This document shows positions 1 to 8,437 of a stretch of DNA of 64,000 nucleotides, in pieces; position 1 is the first letter of the stretch; each line of letters opens with the position of its first letter. Below the pieces are notes generated by a model. That model worked only from the letters and a program-made list of their open reading frames with translations. It was not told the DNA's origin and searched no databases. The position numbers and the translations under genes are program-made. The DNA is from Candidatus Bathyarchaeota archaeon (GTDB lineage: Archaea > Thermoproteota > Bathyarchaeia > Bathyarchaeales > SOJC01), in assembly GCA_029882535.1 (NCBI GenBank), contig JAOUKM010000001.1:1-64000 (forward strand). The letters run 5' to 3'.

Positions 1-366
1 CGAAACAAACAGAATATTCTCATCAGAATAATTTTTAAGTTGTTCTTCAGGTTAAGAAAATCGGACAGGTTTAAACCCGATTTATATATCGACAAGGGAT
101 ACGATTTCTCTGGATATGGATTCGACGCTAAAGTTCTTGATATTCCAGGGCACTCAAAGGGTTCAATAGGCATCCTGACAGGCAGCGGCGACCTGTTTTG
201 CGGGGATCTGCTGGCCAATGTGGGCAAACCAGAGATCTGGTCCATTATCGATGACCCAGTTGCAGCGCACGCCAGTGTCGAAAAACTGAAACGTTTACAA
301 ATCAACTCAGTGTACCCCGGGCACGGCCAGCCATTCCCGATGGAGCTGTTCATGAAAACTCACTAG
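1..366 (+). CDS. MBL-fold metallo-hydrolase, C-terminal part (5' end outside window)
   Basis: C-terminal part of a metallo-beta-lactamase superfamily hydrolase. The frame is open from base 1, so the apparent TTG start at 40 is probably internal and the gene begins left of the window. Visible family features are the GHSKGSIG segment (metal-ligand His), the FCGDLL segment (bridging Asp) and VYPGHGQP (last metal His). The N-terminal HxHxDH motif would lie outside. The substrate cannot be told from this part; MBL proteins include glyoxalase II-like thioesterases and phosphodiesterases. The stop is TAG at 364-366. Confidence 0.8.
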   Translation, partial: RNKQNILIRIIFKLFFRLRKSDRFKPDLYIDKGYDFSGYGFDAKVLDIPGHSKGSIGILTGSGDLFCGDLLANVGKPEIWSIIDDPVAAHASVEKLKRLQINSVYPGHGQPFPMELFMKTH

Positions 367-442
367 CTAGTTACTAACCCGAACATATTCGTGAAATGAA
401 TGCGCTAGCTAGCTATAAAACCCTCGCGCGCGCATGGTTATA

Positions 443-511
443 GTTGGTTAGGTTAAATCGGGTTTGACTGGCTAAGTGTGGGTTCGGGGTTCAATTCCAA
501 CCCGACCAACC
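443..511 (+). other. tRNA-like 3' arm / hairpin, no complete tRNA fold
   Basis: A TTCAATT T-loop-like heptamer (490-496) is flanked by GG/CC and GGGTT/AACCC pairing with a 2-nt bulge. The outer strands GTTGGTT (443-449) and GACCAAC (504-510) also pair. The span is too short for a D-arm and no anticodon arm can be drawn, so I do not call a tRNA. It may be a decayed tRNA or an integration scar. The rest of 367-686 holds no convincing gene. Confidence 0.3.
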
Positions 512-686
512 AAAAAAAACACTGACAACGCAATGGATTCAAGGTTAAACTACCAATACAGCATCCTGCCATGTTGCTACACCCATTGGCTATGCGCGCA
601 TGCGAAAAGGAAGGACTATTGTTCTTCCGAAAAAGAAAATAACGCGTCTCAACAATTGAAAAGCTACGGGGTCAGGAAAAAACGAT

Positions 687-774
687 GCGGGGTTGCCCTA
701 GCCTGGTAGGGGGCAGGCCTGCTAAGCCTGTGGTCCATCGGGCCGCGCGGGTTCAAATCCCGCACCCCGCGCCA
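687..774 (+). tRNA. tRNA-Ser(GCT)
   Basis: Class II tRNA. The 7-bp acceptor pairs GCGGGGT (687-693) with ACCCCGC (764-770). The anticodon stem is CAGGC/GCCTG with loop CTGCTAA, giving anticodon GCT at 721-723. A long variable arm follows, then a T-arm GCGGG/CCCGC around TTCAAAT. The discriminator is G and CCA is encoded at 772-774, unlike the other tRNAs of this window. Reads AGC/AGU serine codons. Confidence 0.96.
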
Positions 775-939
775 TCCTGTCACATAAAACATCATTTTTT
801 GCTTGGGAACAGTCGTCTCCTTAGCCTTTCTTTTCCCTTGTCTCTCCGATAGAGATTTGAATTAATGGCGCATGCAGTATCGCAATATGTGTGCACCGAA
901 GTCAATGACATAGTTGCAACATGTCTGTAACTGCGCATA

Positions 940-2283
940 TCAGCGTTTTTTGCCAATGTATTCAGCAGTTAGAAGAGCGCTTCCAAGCTGTACTCTAACC
1001 AAACTCCTTATGGGTACGACCTCGTAGGAAAGTTGCTTCTCAAGCTCTTTATTCCATTTTACGACACGCTGCAAAACTGCTTTTTCAATTTTCTTGTTAT
1101 TCGTGCTTTTCACGCAGCGATAGAGCATCCCTAAAGACAAAAGATCGTAAAAGCGGCTAATCACATATGAATCAAACTTTTCGGCAACGGTTGCTTTCCG
1201 TTTTAGTTTTGGATCGGTCTTAGCCCAATGTTTCCAAGCTGCTATGGTATCTGGAAAACGTTTCAGAGAATCTTCAATCGCATCTATAAATGGTTTCTTA
1301 TCCTCATGGCTACTAAGACTTGCTTTCACTTCTGAATACTTTTTCTTGATGAAATTGTAGCGTTCCTCTGCAAGCTTTATGCTATGTAGAACTGCCTCTT
1401 TTCTTATCACGTCTGATTCAGAAGTATCCTCAATTCTCGAATCGTAATAATATGGCATTTCACACACTAAGGTAAAGCTTCCAGCGACTCTTCGAGCATA
1501 ATCGTCGCTACTTGTACCATAGTTAATGATCTCTGCCGGATCTTTTTTTGTGTGTTTCTTCAAGAACTCGTATGTTTCGACTGATGTTGGCATTCTGAAT
1601 ATTGCTTCTGCGAGTTTCTTCACGTAGGGTGTTTCTGGTTCGCCTAGATGTAAGGGCAGCTTTTCTTTCTTAGCCAGATTCTGGAACTTTGGATAGAGTG
1701 GCTTACAGCGTGATGAAACATAGAAGTAGACTCCGCCGAAGCCAGAGTTGTGAAGGCTATACATAAACTGGGGCTTCACATCTTCCATAACCCTCATCAA
1801 GGCTCTTGTTTCTGGAATCGGCGTGTCCCATAGAAGGGTTTTGTACTTGATCGGGAAGGTCCACTCAATTTGCTGATACCCTGGAGGGCGATAGTAATTC
1901 AAAGCATAATTAAACGGAGTGAAGGGGCCTTTGAACCATCCCTCATTCAGCCTTGCTCCATCTGGATCTATACATTTAACTATATACCATGTAAAGTCAA
2001 GTTTGTCCAAGGCGCGATCTTCAACTAGTCTCCACGAAAGATATTCAAGCGCCACGCTTCCAATAGGCTCATTTGGGTGAGGAAAACCGAATAGCAACGC
2101 TGTCTTTTTTCCTTTGCCGATTCTTAATGCCTTTATCATCTCTCCCTTTCGTGACTTGCCAATCTCGAAAATCTTTACTTTTGACGGATGTTTTTGAGCT
2201 AGTTTTTCAGAGCTTGCGTTCAATTCATCTATCGTGTAAAAGGCTTTGTAGTCAGGGATCTCTTCTACAACATTATCAAACAT
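940..2283 (-). CDS. M14-family zinc carboxypeptidase-like protein
   Basis: A 447-residue protein with the zinc carboxypeptidase (M14) signature: GFPHPNEP gives ligands His69 and Glu72, YSLHNSG gives His178, and LVCEMPYY supplies a plausible general base Glu275. There is no signal peptide, so it is probably cytosolic, unlike the secreted M14 enzyme at 23968-25728. The C-terminal ~150 residues are helical, charged and specific to this type. The gene stands alone between tRNA-Ser and a divergent phosphatase gene. M14 membership is firm; the substrate (peptide, amide or peptidoglycan-like) is unknown. Confidence 0.8.
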   Translation of the reverse strand: MFDNVVEEIPDYKAFYTIDELNASSEKLAQKHPSKVKIFEIGKSRKGEMIKALRIGKGKKTALLFGFPHPNEPIGSVALEYLSWRLVEDRALDKLDFTWYIVKCIDPDGARLNEGWFKGPFTPFNYALNYYRPPGYQQIEWTFPIKYKTLLWDTPIPETRALMRVMEDVKPQFMYSLHNSGFGGVYFYVSSRCKPLYPKFQNLAKKEKLPLHLGEPETPYVKKLAEAIFRMPTSVETYEFLKKHTKKDPAEIINYGTSSDDYARRVAGSFTLVCEMPYYYDSRIEDTSESDVIRKEAVLHSIKLAEERYNFIKKKYSEVKASLSSHEDKKPFIDAIEDSLKRFPDTIAAWKHWAKTDPKLKRKATVAEKFDSYVISRFYDLLSLGMLYRCVKSTNNKKIEKAVLQRVVKWNKELEKQLSYEVVPIRSLVRVQLGSALLTAEYIGKKR

Positions 2284-2465
2284 ATAATTTCGCCGAATGC
2301 AGAATACTAACCAATAACATAAAGAATTTGCGCACCCTTCTCAAAAGGATAACTAGCAATCACATAGGAGAAGTTTATAACTCTCTAAGCAGGTAAGAAT
2401 TTAGAAGTTTATAAGATCTTAACCTAATCTATAATCTCAGAAACTTAGATGCTCACGTGGCTTGT

Positions 2466-2864
2466 ATGAAAGTTTTGTTTGTATGTTCGGGAAATGCTTA
2501 TCGAAGCCCTGTAGCAGAGGCACTGTTGAAGAAGCTTAAACCAGAGGTAGACGTGGACTCTGCAGGGATAGATCCGGCAATCCCAATATCTGAAGCCGCG
2601 AAAAAATACTTGGCAAGAGAAAACGCTCAAAAATATCTAAAGCATGCTCCAGAGGGTTTAAATGAGAAAGAACTTGGCAGCTATGACCTTATAGTGGCTA
2701 TGAAACCTAAACACAACGAAGCCATCTTAAGAAAATGCCCACAATGTGCAGGCAAAATTGTTGTGTGGAACATCGACGATCCATACTTCTTGCCCCACGG
2801 ATACGCTGAGAAGATATTCATGCAGATAAAAGATAAAGTTGTAGAGTTGGCTAATTCGCTATGA
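2466..2864 (+). CDS. low-molecular-weight protein tyrosine phosphatase family
   Basis: A 132-residue LMW-PTP/arsenate-reductase-fold protein. The N-terminus MKVLFVCSGNAYRS is the P-loop CX5R-S (Cys7, Arg13, Ser14), and WNIDDP near 101-106 supplies the general-acid Asp. I chose ATG at 2466 over the upstream in-frame GTG (2457) because family members begin two or three residues before the first beta strand. It probably dephosphorylates phosphotyrosine or a small phosphoester. An arsenate-reductase role is possible but the resolving cysteines cannot be assigned. Confidence 0.87.
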   Translation: MKVLFVCSGNAYRSPVAEALLKKLKPEVDVDSAGIDPAIPISEAAKKYLARENAQKYLKHAPEGLNEKELGSYDLIVAMKPKHNEAILRKCPQCAGKIVVWNIDDPYFLPHGYAEKIFMQIKDKVVELANSL

Positions 2865-2970
2865 AAAATACCGCGAAAACTACACAACATGCGTCTCACA
2901 CATCATGCGTATATAAAAACGATAAGTTAAAATAGTTTAGAAAATAACTGGACAGTAAGGTGAAAAAGAA

Positions 2971-3066
2971 ATGTCTTGTTGTGGATCCAAGAAAGCAAAA
3001 CCCAAACCTGACGATCCATGTGATTGCGGAAGCGGAAAGAAGTATAAAGACTGCTGCGGAGAATAA
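2971..3066 (+). CDS. SEC-C motif miniprotein (31 aa)
   Basis: A 31-residue ORF (ATG 2971, TAA 3064-3066) preceded by AAGGTG at about 2957. Nearly the whole peptide is a SEC-C zinc-binding motif: PCDCGSGKKYKDCC follows an N-terminal CC and a Lys/Pro spacer. SEC-C motifs normally sit at the C-terminus of SecA and other proteins, where they bind zinc and mediate contacts; here the motif stands alone. The motif match and ribosome-binding site make a real gene likely. Its partner is unknown. Confidence 0.7.
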   Translation: MSCCGSKKAKPKPDDPCDCGSGKKYKDCCGE

Positions 3067-3189
3067 ACACACAAAACCAGCCTAGAAGCACAGTCCACCT
3101 TTTTCTTTACAGACACACATTTTGTAAAAAAAAGAAAACAGCAATTATAATTACAACGATCAAAGAATAAAGAGTAAGGTGACCTATTC

Positions 3190-4434
3190 GTGAAGGCAGT
3201 TCTCGTCATCGCAGATGGAATGGCAGACGTCCCCCTCAAAGAATTAAACGCCAAGACCCCGCTGGAAGCAGCCAAAAAACCACACCTCAACCGCATAGCA
3301 AAATCAGGCATATGCGGCATGATAGACGTAATAGCGCCAGGCATTCCGCCAGGAAGCGACACAGCCCATCTTGCGTTGCTGGGCTACGACATAATGGAAG
3401 TATACACTGGAAGAGGAGCACTTGAAGCAATCGGTTCAGGAATAGACATTCTCCCCAACGACTTGGCGTTTCGATGCAACTTCGCCACTATTGACAAAGA
3501 TTTCAAAGTGCTGGACAGAAGGGCAGGGAGAATAGGGAACGAGGATGCAGCTAAGTTGGCAGTTGCTGTTGAGGAGTCGCTTCAAGCTGACCCACCCGAA
3601 GTAGGAGGCGCACTGTTCAAAAGCACCGTTCAACATCGAGCGATACTTCGCCTAAGCGGACCAAACCTGTCCACCATGGTTTCTGATACAGATCCGCATG
3701 AAACAGGAGCCAAGGTTTTAAATGCTCGCCCACTTGATGGAAGCAGAGAAGCAAAAAACACTGCCGATGTTCTGAATAAGCTCACACAACAATTCCACGA
3801 AGTGTTGAAAAATCACCCAGTAAACGAGGAAAGAGATAAGAAAGGTTTGCTGCCTGCTAACTTTATTCTTTGCAGAGGCGTTGGACAATTACCCGAAATT
3901 GACCCCATTCCTCTTCTCTACGGAATTCGTCCAGCAGCAATCGCGGCTGTGCCTCTTGTAAGAGGTGTTTGCAAAACTGCTGGAATGCGTTTAATTTCGG
4001 TTCCAGGCGCTATGGGAACGTACGAAACAGATGTCATTGCAAAGGCAAAAGCTGCAGTGCAAGCTTTACAATCCTACGATTTTGTGCTTGTTCACGTAAA
4101 GGCTACTGATCTGGCAAGCCACGATGGAAAGCCTCAGAAGAAAATAGAGATGATTGAAAAGGTAGACGCCTTAGTTGCCCACTTCATAAGTCATGTGGAT
4201 CTGGATGAGTCGTTTATCGCCGTGACTGCAGATCACACGACTTCGTCGATAAAGAAGGAGCACAGCGGTGAGCCAGTGCCTGTTGCGATTATGGGGCCAA
4301 GTGTCCGTACGGATGATGTTAAAGAGTTCGGAGAAAGAACATGTGCAAAAGGGGGGCTTGGTCGAATTAGGGGGAGAGACTTGATGTTTATACTTATGAA
4401 CTTGCTGGGGAAGGCTGAGAAGGCGGGCGCCTGA
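3190..4434 (+). CDS. apgM: 2,3-bisphosphoglycerate-independent phosphoglycerate mutase, archaeal type
   Basis: A 414-residue glycolytic/gluconeogenic enzyme interconverting 3- and 2-phosphoglycerate. It belongs to the archaeal alkaline-phosphatase-superfamily branch. The N-terminus carries VIADGMAD (metal Asp9) and PPGSDTAH with the phosphoserine nucleophile Ser56. The C-terminus carries TADHTT and a GLGRIRG segment, and the length matches aPGAM. It starts at GTG 3190 behind an AAGGTGA Shine-Dalgarno. It is convergent with the NAD-kinase-like gene, with only three bases between stops. Confidence 0.95.
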   Translation: MKAVLVIADGMADVPLKELNAKTPLEAAKKPHLNRIAKSGICGMIDVIAPGIPPGSDTAHLALLGYDIMEVYTGRGALEAIGSGIDILPNDLAFRCNFATIDKDFKVLDRRAGRIGNEDAAKLAVAVEESLQADPPEVGGALFKSTVQHRAILRLSGPNLSTMVSDTDPHETGAKVLNARPLDGSREAKNTADVLNKLTQQFHEVLKNHPVNEERDKKGLLPANFILCRGVGQLPEIDPIPLLYGIRPAAIAAVPLVRGVCKTAGMRLISVPGAMGTYETDVIAKAKAAVQALQSYDFVLVHVKATDLASHDGKPQKKIEMIEKVDALVAHFISHVDLDESFIAVTADHTTSSIKKEHSGEPVPVAIMGPSVRTDDVKEFGERTCAKGGLGRIRGRDLMFILMNLLGKAEKAGA

Positions 4435-4437
4435 TTT

Positions 4438-5556
4438 TCATCTGATCTGTAATAGTCTCCATTCGCGGTAGTCTGTGGCTACTCTTATGTATCCCCTGAG
4501 CATCCTGTCTACTTCTGCATCGCCCGTGTCAACTCTCAAAACGCCTTCTTCAATGCTTCTAATCTTGCTTCTAGTTGCCAACACGAGAATTTTGTCTTTC
4601 CCAACAAGTCTGATGATTTTCTGGCTGATTTGCAGATTGCCTCGCCCGAACAAGATTCCTTGTCGTCCAATTGGAGAAACAATAATCCACGTGTTCTGCC
4701 AATCGTCTATTTCTTTCAACAACTTCTCTTCGTTAACGTCTTTTGTCATTCCGTCTTTGCGGTATATGTCAACTCCTAGGAGAGTTTTTTCCACACCTAA
4801 CAAGTCCGCTACGCATTTTACGGTGGTACCGGGGCCGAGGATGTAGGCAGCGTTGTGGTTCATCTCTTCTATTATAAAGCGGGCAACAGCCACCTGGTTT
4901 TCATGTTCATCTAAGGTCTCTGGAGACACTTGTTTACTTCCTTGAATGCGCATTGGCAGGAAAGGACCTTTTAAAAAGCCATAGAGTCGTATGTTGAATT
5001 GGTCGTTTCGGATGGCGGTTTCGTCTGCGTCTATTATTTCGAAGTCGTCTAGTTGAGTTTCTTGTTTGATGAAGGCTTCAACGATGTAGGCTGCGTCTAT
5101 TGGGTTGATGGCGAATATTCCGCTGTACATTTTTACGCCGGATGGAACGCCTAGAACTGGTGTGGAGTTTGAACTTTGCAGTGTGTCTAGAATGTCCCTT
5201 GCTGTGCCGTCGCCACCTACGAATAGAATAAGGTCGATTTTGCGTTTTGTCATTAGTTTTACTGCTTTTTTTGTGTCTTCTGCGGTTGTTTTTGTTGTTA
5301 TTTCCATTGATAAAATGTCGGCGTCTAAATTTGCCAAGCAGGTTTCTTCTTCGCCCATTGTGGCTGGGCATGTTATTAGTTGGATTCTTTGGTTTAGTCC
5401 TAGCTCTTTTAGTTTTTTTAGAAATTCTGTTCCTCTTTCAGGGGCAACTGGTTTTGCTCCCATGTTAACGGCTTTTTTGAAGACACTATCTGTTCCTTTT
5501 AGTCCGACTTTTCCTCCCATGCCCGCAATTGGGTTAACGAGAAAACCTATTCTCAT
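4438..5556 (-). CDS. ATP-NAD kinase family protein (COG3199 type)
   Basis: A predicted polyphosphate/ATP-NAD kinase-like protein of about 372 residues. NPIAGMGG lies near the N-terminus and the diagnostic GGDGTARD sits near residue 114. The long C-terminal domain (YILGPGTTVK, GVDIYRKDGM) is typical of the COG3199 archaeal/clostridial branch rather than of canonical NadK. I prefer the internal ATG at 5556 (MRIGFLVNP) to the 13-codon longer ORF, because the family starts at that beta strand. Phosphorylation of NAD or a related small molecule is inferred. Confidence 0.85.
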   Translation of the reverse strand: MRIGFLVNPIAGMGGKVGLKGTDSVFKKAVNMGAKPVAPERGTEFLKKLKELGLNQRIQLITCPATMGEEETCLANLDADILSMEITTKTTAEDTKKAVKLMTKRKIDLILFVGGDGTARDILDTLQSSNSTPVLGVPSGVKMYSGIFAINPIDAAYIVEAFIKQETQLDDFEIIDADETAIRNDQFNIRLYGFLKGPFLPMRIQGSKQVSPETLDEHENQVAVARFIIEEMNHNAAYILGPGTTVKCVADLLGVEKTLLGVDIYRKDGMTKDVNEEKLLKEIDDWQNTWIIVSPIGRQGILFGRGNLQISQKIIRLVGKDKILVLATRSKIRSIEEGVLRVDTGDAEVDRMLRGYIRVATDYREWRLLQIR

Positions 5557-5802
5557 AATACAACCATTTATCAACACCCTAATATAATCATACACATCAC
5601 GTGGTCTGTGGTTCGAGCTTGTTCTTCTAGGGACCCCATAAAATCTGGCGCTTCATGGTGTGAAGCAAAAGTCTGCTGAATTCAATGGTTGAAACTTCAG
5701 TTTTTTGTTTGGCTGCGCGCATCTTCCTATACAGTATTGGAGAAGATATAAGGCGACCGATTGAATAATCACAAACTTGCACGCGAGGTGAAAGGTTTGA
5801 TT

Positions 5803-6135
5803 ATGGTTCAGTGGTCATGTGAGATTCCTCCTGAAAAGCTGGAGGACTTCGTGAAATTTGCTAAAGAGAAGCTAAAACCTTTTCATGAATCCCATGGCTG
5901 CAAACGGGTTGAGTTATTCATGCCCATGGAAGTGCAGAAGAAGTATTTCCCATATCAGACTATCCATAAGAGAAATAGATACATAGAACAGTTGATCTTC
6001 GACGATCTGAAAGCCTTTGAGGATTTTCTTGACGCAGTAAAGAAGGATCCTCAGGCAGAAGAGATTATAGGAAGGTACGGAAGGGAGTTCAATGTCTCCT
6101 CTTGCAGCTTCACTGTTTTAGCACAAACTGTATGA
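5803..6135 (+). CDS. small hypothetical protein, possible dimeric alpha/beta-barrel fold
   Basis: A 110-residue protein with a pattern of strand (IMVQWSCEIPPEKL), long helix, strand (KRVELFMP) and a second helix (AFEDFLDAV). It resembles antibiotic-monooxygenase/NIPSNAP-like ferredoxin folds, but I see no diagnostic active site. The start is ATG 5803, supported by GAGGTG at 5785-5790; an upstream TTG (5761) has no such site. It stands alone. The 200 bases upstream (5596-5802) contain no other gene. Confidence 0.6.
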   Translation: MVQWSCEIPPEKLEDFVKFAKEKLKPFHESHGCKRVELFMPMEVQKKYFPYQTIHKRNRYIEQLIFDDLKAFEDFLDAVKKDPQAEEIIGRYGREFNVSSCSFTVLAQTV

Positions 6136-6144
6136 GCATTCTCG

Positions 6145-6690
6145 TTAAGCTTCGTTTTTGACTTCCACTAAATAGAATAGGTTTTCGTCAGGATCAGCAA
6201 ATAAGGCAGCATACCCACCCCAGTATTGCTTCTTAGGTGGCTCGATGAATTTCACACTTCTGTCACTCAGTCTTTTGTATTCTGCGTCAAGATCTTCGAC
6301 GGCAAAGTAGATGTTGGGTGCACCTTCCTTTCGTCCCTTTTTCTTGCGCTTTCTATTTTTCAGATTGGCTTTTTTTCCCCTATGAGAGACTCTATAGTGG
6401 AAATAATGAGTGTCGTGTTGTGACTTTGAGATTCTGGGTTTCAGTCTGGTGGCAGGCAACTGTGACAGTCTGGATAATTTTGTGGTATGCCTTTTGTTTT
6501 CTATGTGTGCTACTTCATGAGCCACCATGTACCTGAGTATATTCTCTGGTAGGGCTATGGCATCAAGCTGCAGAATTATCCTGTTACCTTTGAGTTTGGC
6601 AATTCTCCCTTTCTTGTTGTCAATTCTTTTTGCAATCTCAAAGCCTAAGTTTCCTAGAAGGTCAATTTTTCCTTCTTTTTTGTAGAATAA
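6145..6690 (-). pseudogene. composite remnant: YgjP-like metallopeptidase fused to the C-terminal half of a VOC domain
   Basis: One open frame joins two unrelated partial genes. The N-terminal part, open from just after an in-frame stop near 6690, reads ALPENILRYMVAHEVAHI and on to KRH. This is the HExxHxxxxxH centre of a YgjP/SprT-like zinc peptidase and has no usable start codon. After a basic low-complexity linker the last ~55 residues (NIYFAVEDLDAEYKRL ... ALFADPDENLFYLVEV) are the second half of a glyoxalase/VOC module. The VOC N-terminal half is missing. This looks like deletion-driven fusion of two decayed genes; the ATG at 6528 could still give a 127-residue product. Confidence 0.6.
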
Positions 6691-6829
6691 ATTTTACTAC
6701 CACCCATAGAAAATAGAGTGCCAGCAAGAGAGCAACCCATTCAAACATTTCTCTTGCATATACCCAAACAACTACCAGTGCAAAAATGATTGTTGCTAAG
6801 TTGACTAGAATTGTCGTCGAATATTTCAT
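6662..6829 (-). CDS. small membrane protein (55 aa)
   Basis: A 55-residue ORF from ATG (6829-6827) to TGA (6664-6662). It contains two hydrophobic segments (TILVNLATIIFALVVVWVY and WVALLLALYFLWVVVKFI) separated by a short charged turn, and ends in a basic tail (QKRRKN), as expected for a two-helix membrane hairpin. Its 3' end overlaps the open frame of the peptidase remnant. The function is unknown. Amino-acid composition and topology are the only evidence. Confidence 0.5.
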   Translation of the reverse strand: MKYSTTILVNLATIIFALVVVWVYAREMFEWVALLLALYFLWVVVKFILQKRRKN

Positions 6830-6927
6830 GGGTTAATACCTTTTCTGAAGATAGTTAAAACTCTTCTTGACAGTTTACAAGACAAAAAACCCACTAATCT
6901 ACACTCAGCAAGCTAACTTTAAATCCG

Positions 6928-7320
6928 ATGCGCGCGCTTTCATGTCGTATTTTATATACGATAAGAGCAAAGTGTCATTTTGGGAAAAATCTTGCCAGTT
7001 CGCAATTTGTGGTCTCTGCAACCTGCAAATGCATTGTAGCTGAAGAACTGTCAAGTGAGGGTTTTGACGTGTATTTCCCTTTGCATGACGTAGGCGTCGA
7101 CTTGCTTGTTTTTAAAGGAAAAGAACATGCCAGAATTCAAGTTAAAGCATCACGTTACTATATCGGACATAAATGGAAAAGTGGAAGCCTAGCTCACGAT
7201 TTGTATAGGGACAAGCTACTGAGATCAGTTATAGAGAGGCTGTAATGACATAGAGGCAAGAGACAAGCGATATAGGTTCATCAAGACTGTAGAGAACAGA
7301 GAAATTATCTGCAAAGCGCG
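6928..7320 (+). pseudogene. degraded PD-(D/E)XK nuclease-like gene
   Basis: The frame 6928-7245 contains FVVSATCKCIVAEEL, then GVDLLVF and ARIQVKAS. This arrangement (helix, GxD, strand, QVK) is seen in small archaeal endonuclease-like proteins of the Hjc/PD-(D/E)XK group. The region after QVKASRYY is much shorter than expected. A coding-like continuation (RDKRYRFIKTVENRE) lies in another frame after the stop at 7243. I read it as a gene with an internal deletion and a frameshift. It is close to a GCGCGCGC tract at 7316. Confidence 0.5.
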
Positions 7321-7324
7321 CGCA

Positions 7325-8437
7325 TTACGCTGCTGTCGCTAATTTCTCCTTTAAGGTTTCCTTATAAAGGTCTTCATATTTGGGCACAATTTTGTCAGGT
7401 GTATACTTCTCAAGAACCTTTCGCATAGCGTTATTTCCTAATTTCTTCTGCAAGTCTGAGTCTGTTAAAATCTTTAGAGAGTATTGAGCAAGCATTTCTA
7501 CATCTCCCACTTCAGTCAGATAACCATCGACACCATGAGAGATCAACTCTTTTAATCCTCCAACATTGGTGGCAATTACAGGAACTTCACAACTCATAGC
7601 TTCCAATGCAGCAAGTCCGAAACTTTCATCCTCTGATGGTAAGAGGAATAAATCACATTTGCCAATGATCTCCTGGACGTTCTTCACGTTTCCAAAGAAT
7701 TTTATGTTCTCTGATATCCCAAGGTTTCTCACCATTTCTTGGGCCTTAGGCCGTTCAGGCCCATCTCCAATGAGGAACAACTTGCATTCGACTTCTTGCA
7801 AGATTTCTTTAAAGGCCTTAATAATATCAGGTATTCGTTTTATTGGTCTGAAGTTTGATGAATGACATACAATCTTTTCTTTTCGATCTGTCTTCAATCT
7901 CTTGAACTTTTGAGGATCGACAAAATTTGGTATCATTTTAATTTCCCTTGTGATATCAAATTCAGCCACTGTGCGTTCTTTCAAGTATTCAGAAACTGCG
8001 GTCAATGCATCGCTATTTTGCATACTAAACTGTGTTACCTCTTTGTAAGAGGGATGACTTCCAACCAAGTAAGAGTCGGTACCGTGAAGTGTAGTTACCA
8101 CCTTCACAGAGTCATTACAAATTTTTTTAGCTAAATAAGCAGATGTGGCATTTGGAACGGCATAATGAGCATGAACTATATCTAGACTGCAGGATTTTAT
8201 GACCTCTGAGAGTTTTGAGATTAATGCCAGAGAATAACAACATGGAACACGCTCGAAAAGTGGGTATGAGAGAAGCTCCACCTTATGAAAGGAGAAATCT
8301 GTCTTCTCCTCCAATCGAACAGGCTTGTCATAGCTGACCAAATGTAACTCATGCTTCTCTGCCAGCAGGTGCGCCAGTTCGGTAGCAATGATTCCGCTTC
8401 CGCCATATGTTGGAAAACATGCAATGCCTATTCTCAT
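7325..8437 (-). CDS. bshA: bacillithiol biosynthesis glycosyltransferase BshA
   Basis: A GT4 (GT-B) glycosyltransferase of 370 residues. It transfers GlcNAc from UDP-GlcNAc to L-malate, the first step of bacillithiol synthesis. Features specific to BshA rather than generic GT4 are FPTYGGSGIIATELA at the N-terminus, HAHYAVPNATSAYLA, TTLHGTDSYLVGSHPSY near 115-130, and AVSEYL/IPNFVD. The nucleotide-sugar E-x7-E region is EDESFGLAALEAM. The start overlaps the bshB1 stop by 4 bases (ATGA), so translation is probably coupled. Third gene of the bshC-bshB1-bshA operon. Ends in TAA at 7325. Confidence 0.93.
   Translation of the reverse strand: MRIGIACFPTYGGSGIIATELAHLLAEKHELHLVSYDKPVRLEEKTDFSFHKVELLSYPLFERVPCCYSLALISKLSEVIKSCSLDIVHAHYAVPNATSAYLAKKICNDSVKVVTTLHGTDSYLVGSHPSYKEVTQFSMQNSDALTAVSEYLKERTVAEFDITREIKMIPNFVDPQKFKRLKTDRKEKIVCHSSNFRPIKRIPDIIKAFKEILQEVECKLFLIGDGPERPKAQEMVRNLGISENIKFFGNVKNVQEIIGKCDLFLLPSEDESFGLAALEAMSCEVPVIATNVGGLKELISHGVDGYLTEVGDVEMLAQYSLKILTDSDLQKKLGNNAMRKVLEKYTPDKIVPKYEDLYKETLKEKLATAA

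Noticed and set aside
443-511. A standard tRNA gene
   Set aside because: Neither a D-arm nor an anticodon arm can be drawn and the best acceptor/T-arm pairings conflict; kept only as a tRNA-like element.
476-709. 77-codon open frame upstream of tRNA-Ser
   Set aside because: Overlaps the tRNA-Ser gene and the tRNA-like hairpin, has atypical Cys/Trp-rich composition and no ribosome-binding site.
5078-5371. 97-codon basic frame inside the NAD-kinase-like gene
   Set aside because: Same-strand alternative frame of a conserved gene; composition (Asn/Arg/His runs) is that of a shadow.
7325-8437. Generic GT4 mannosyltransferase or sucrose synthase-like enzyme
   Set aside because: The BshA-specific blocks and operon with BshB1 and BshC argue strongly for BshA.
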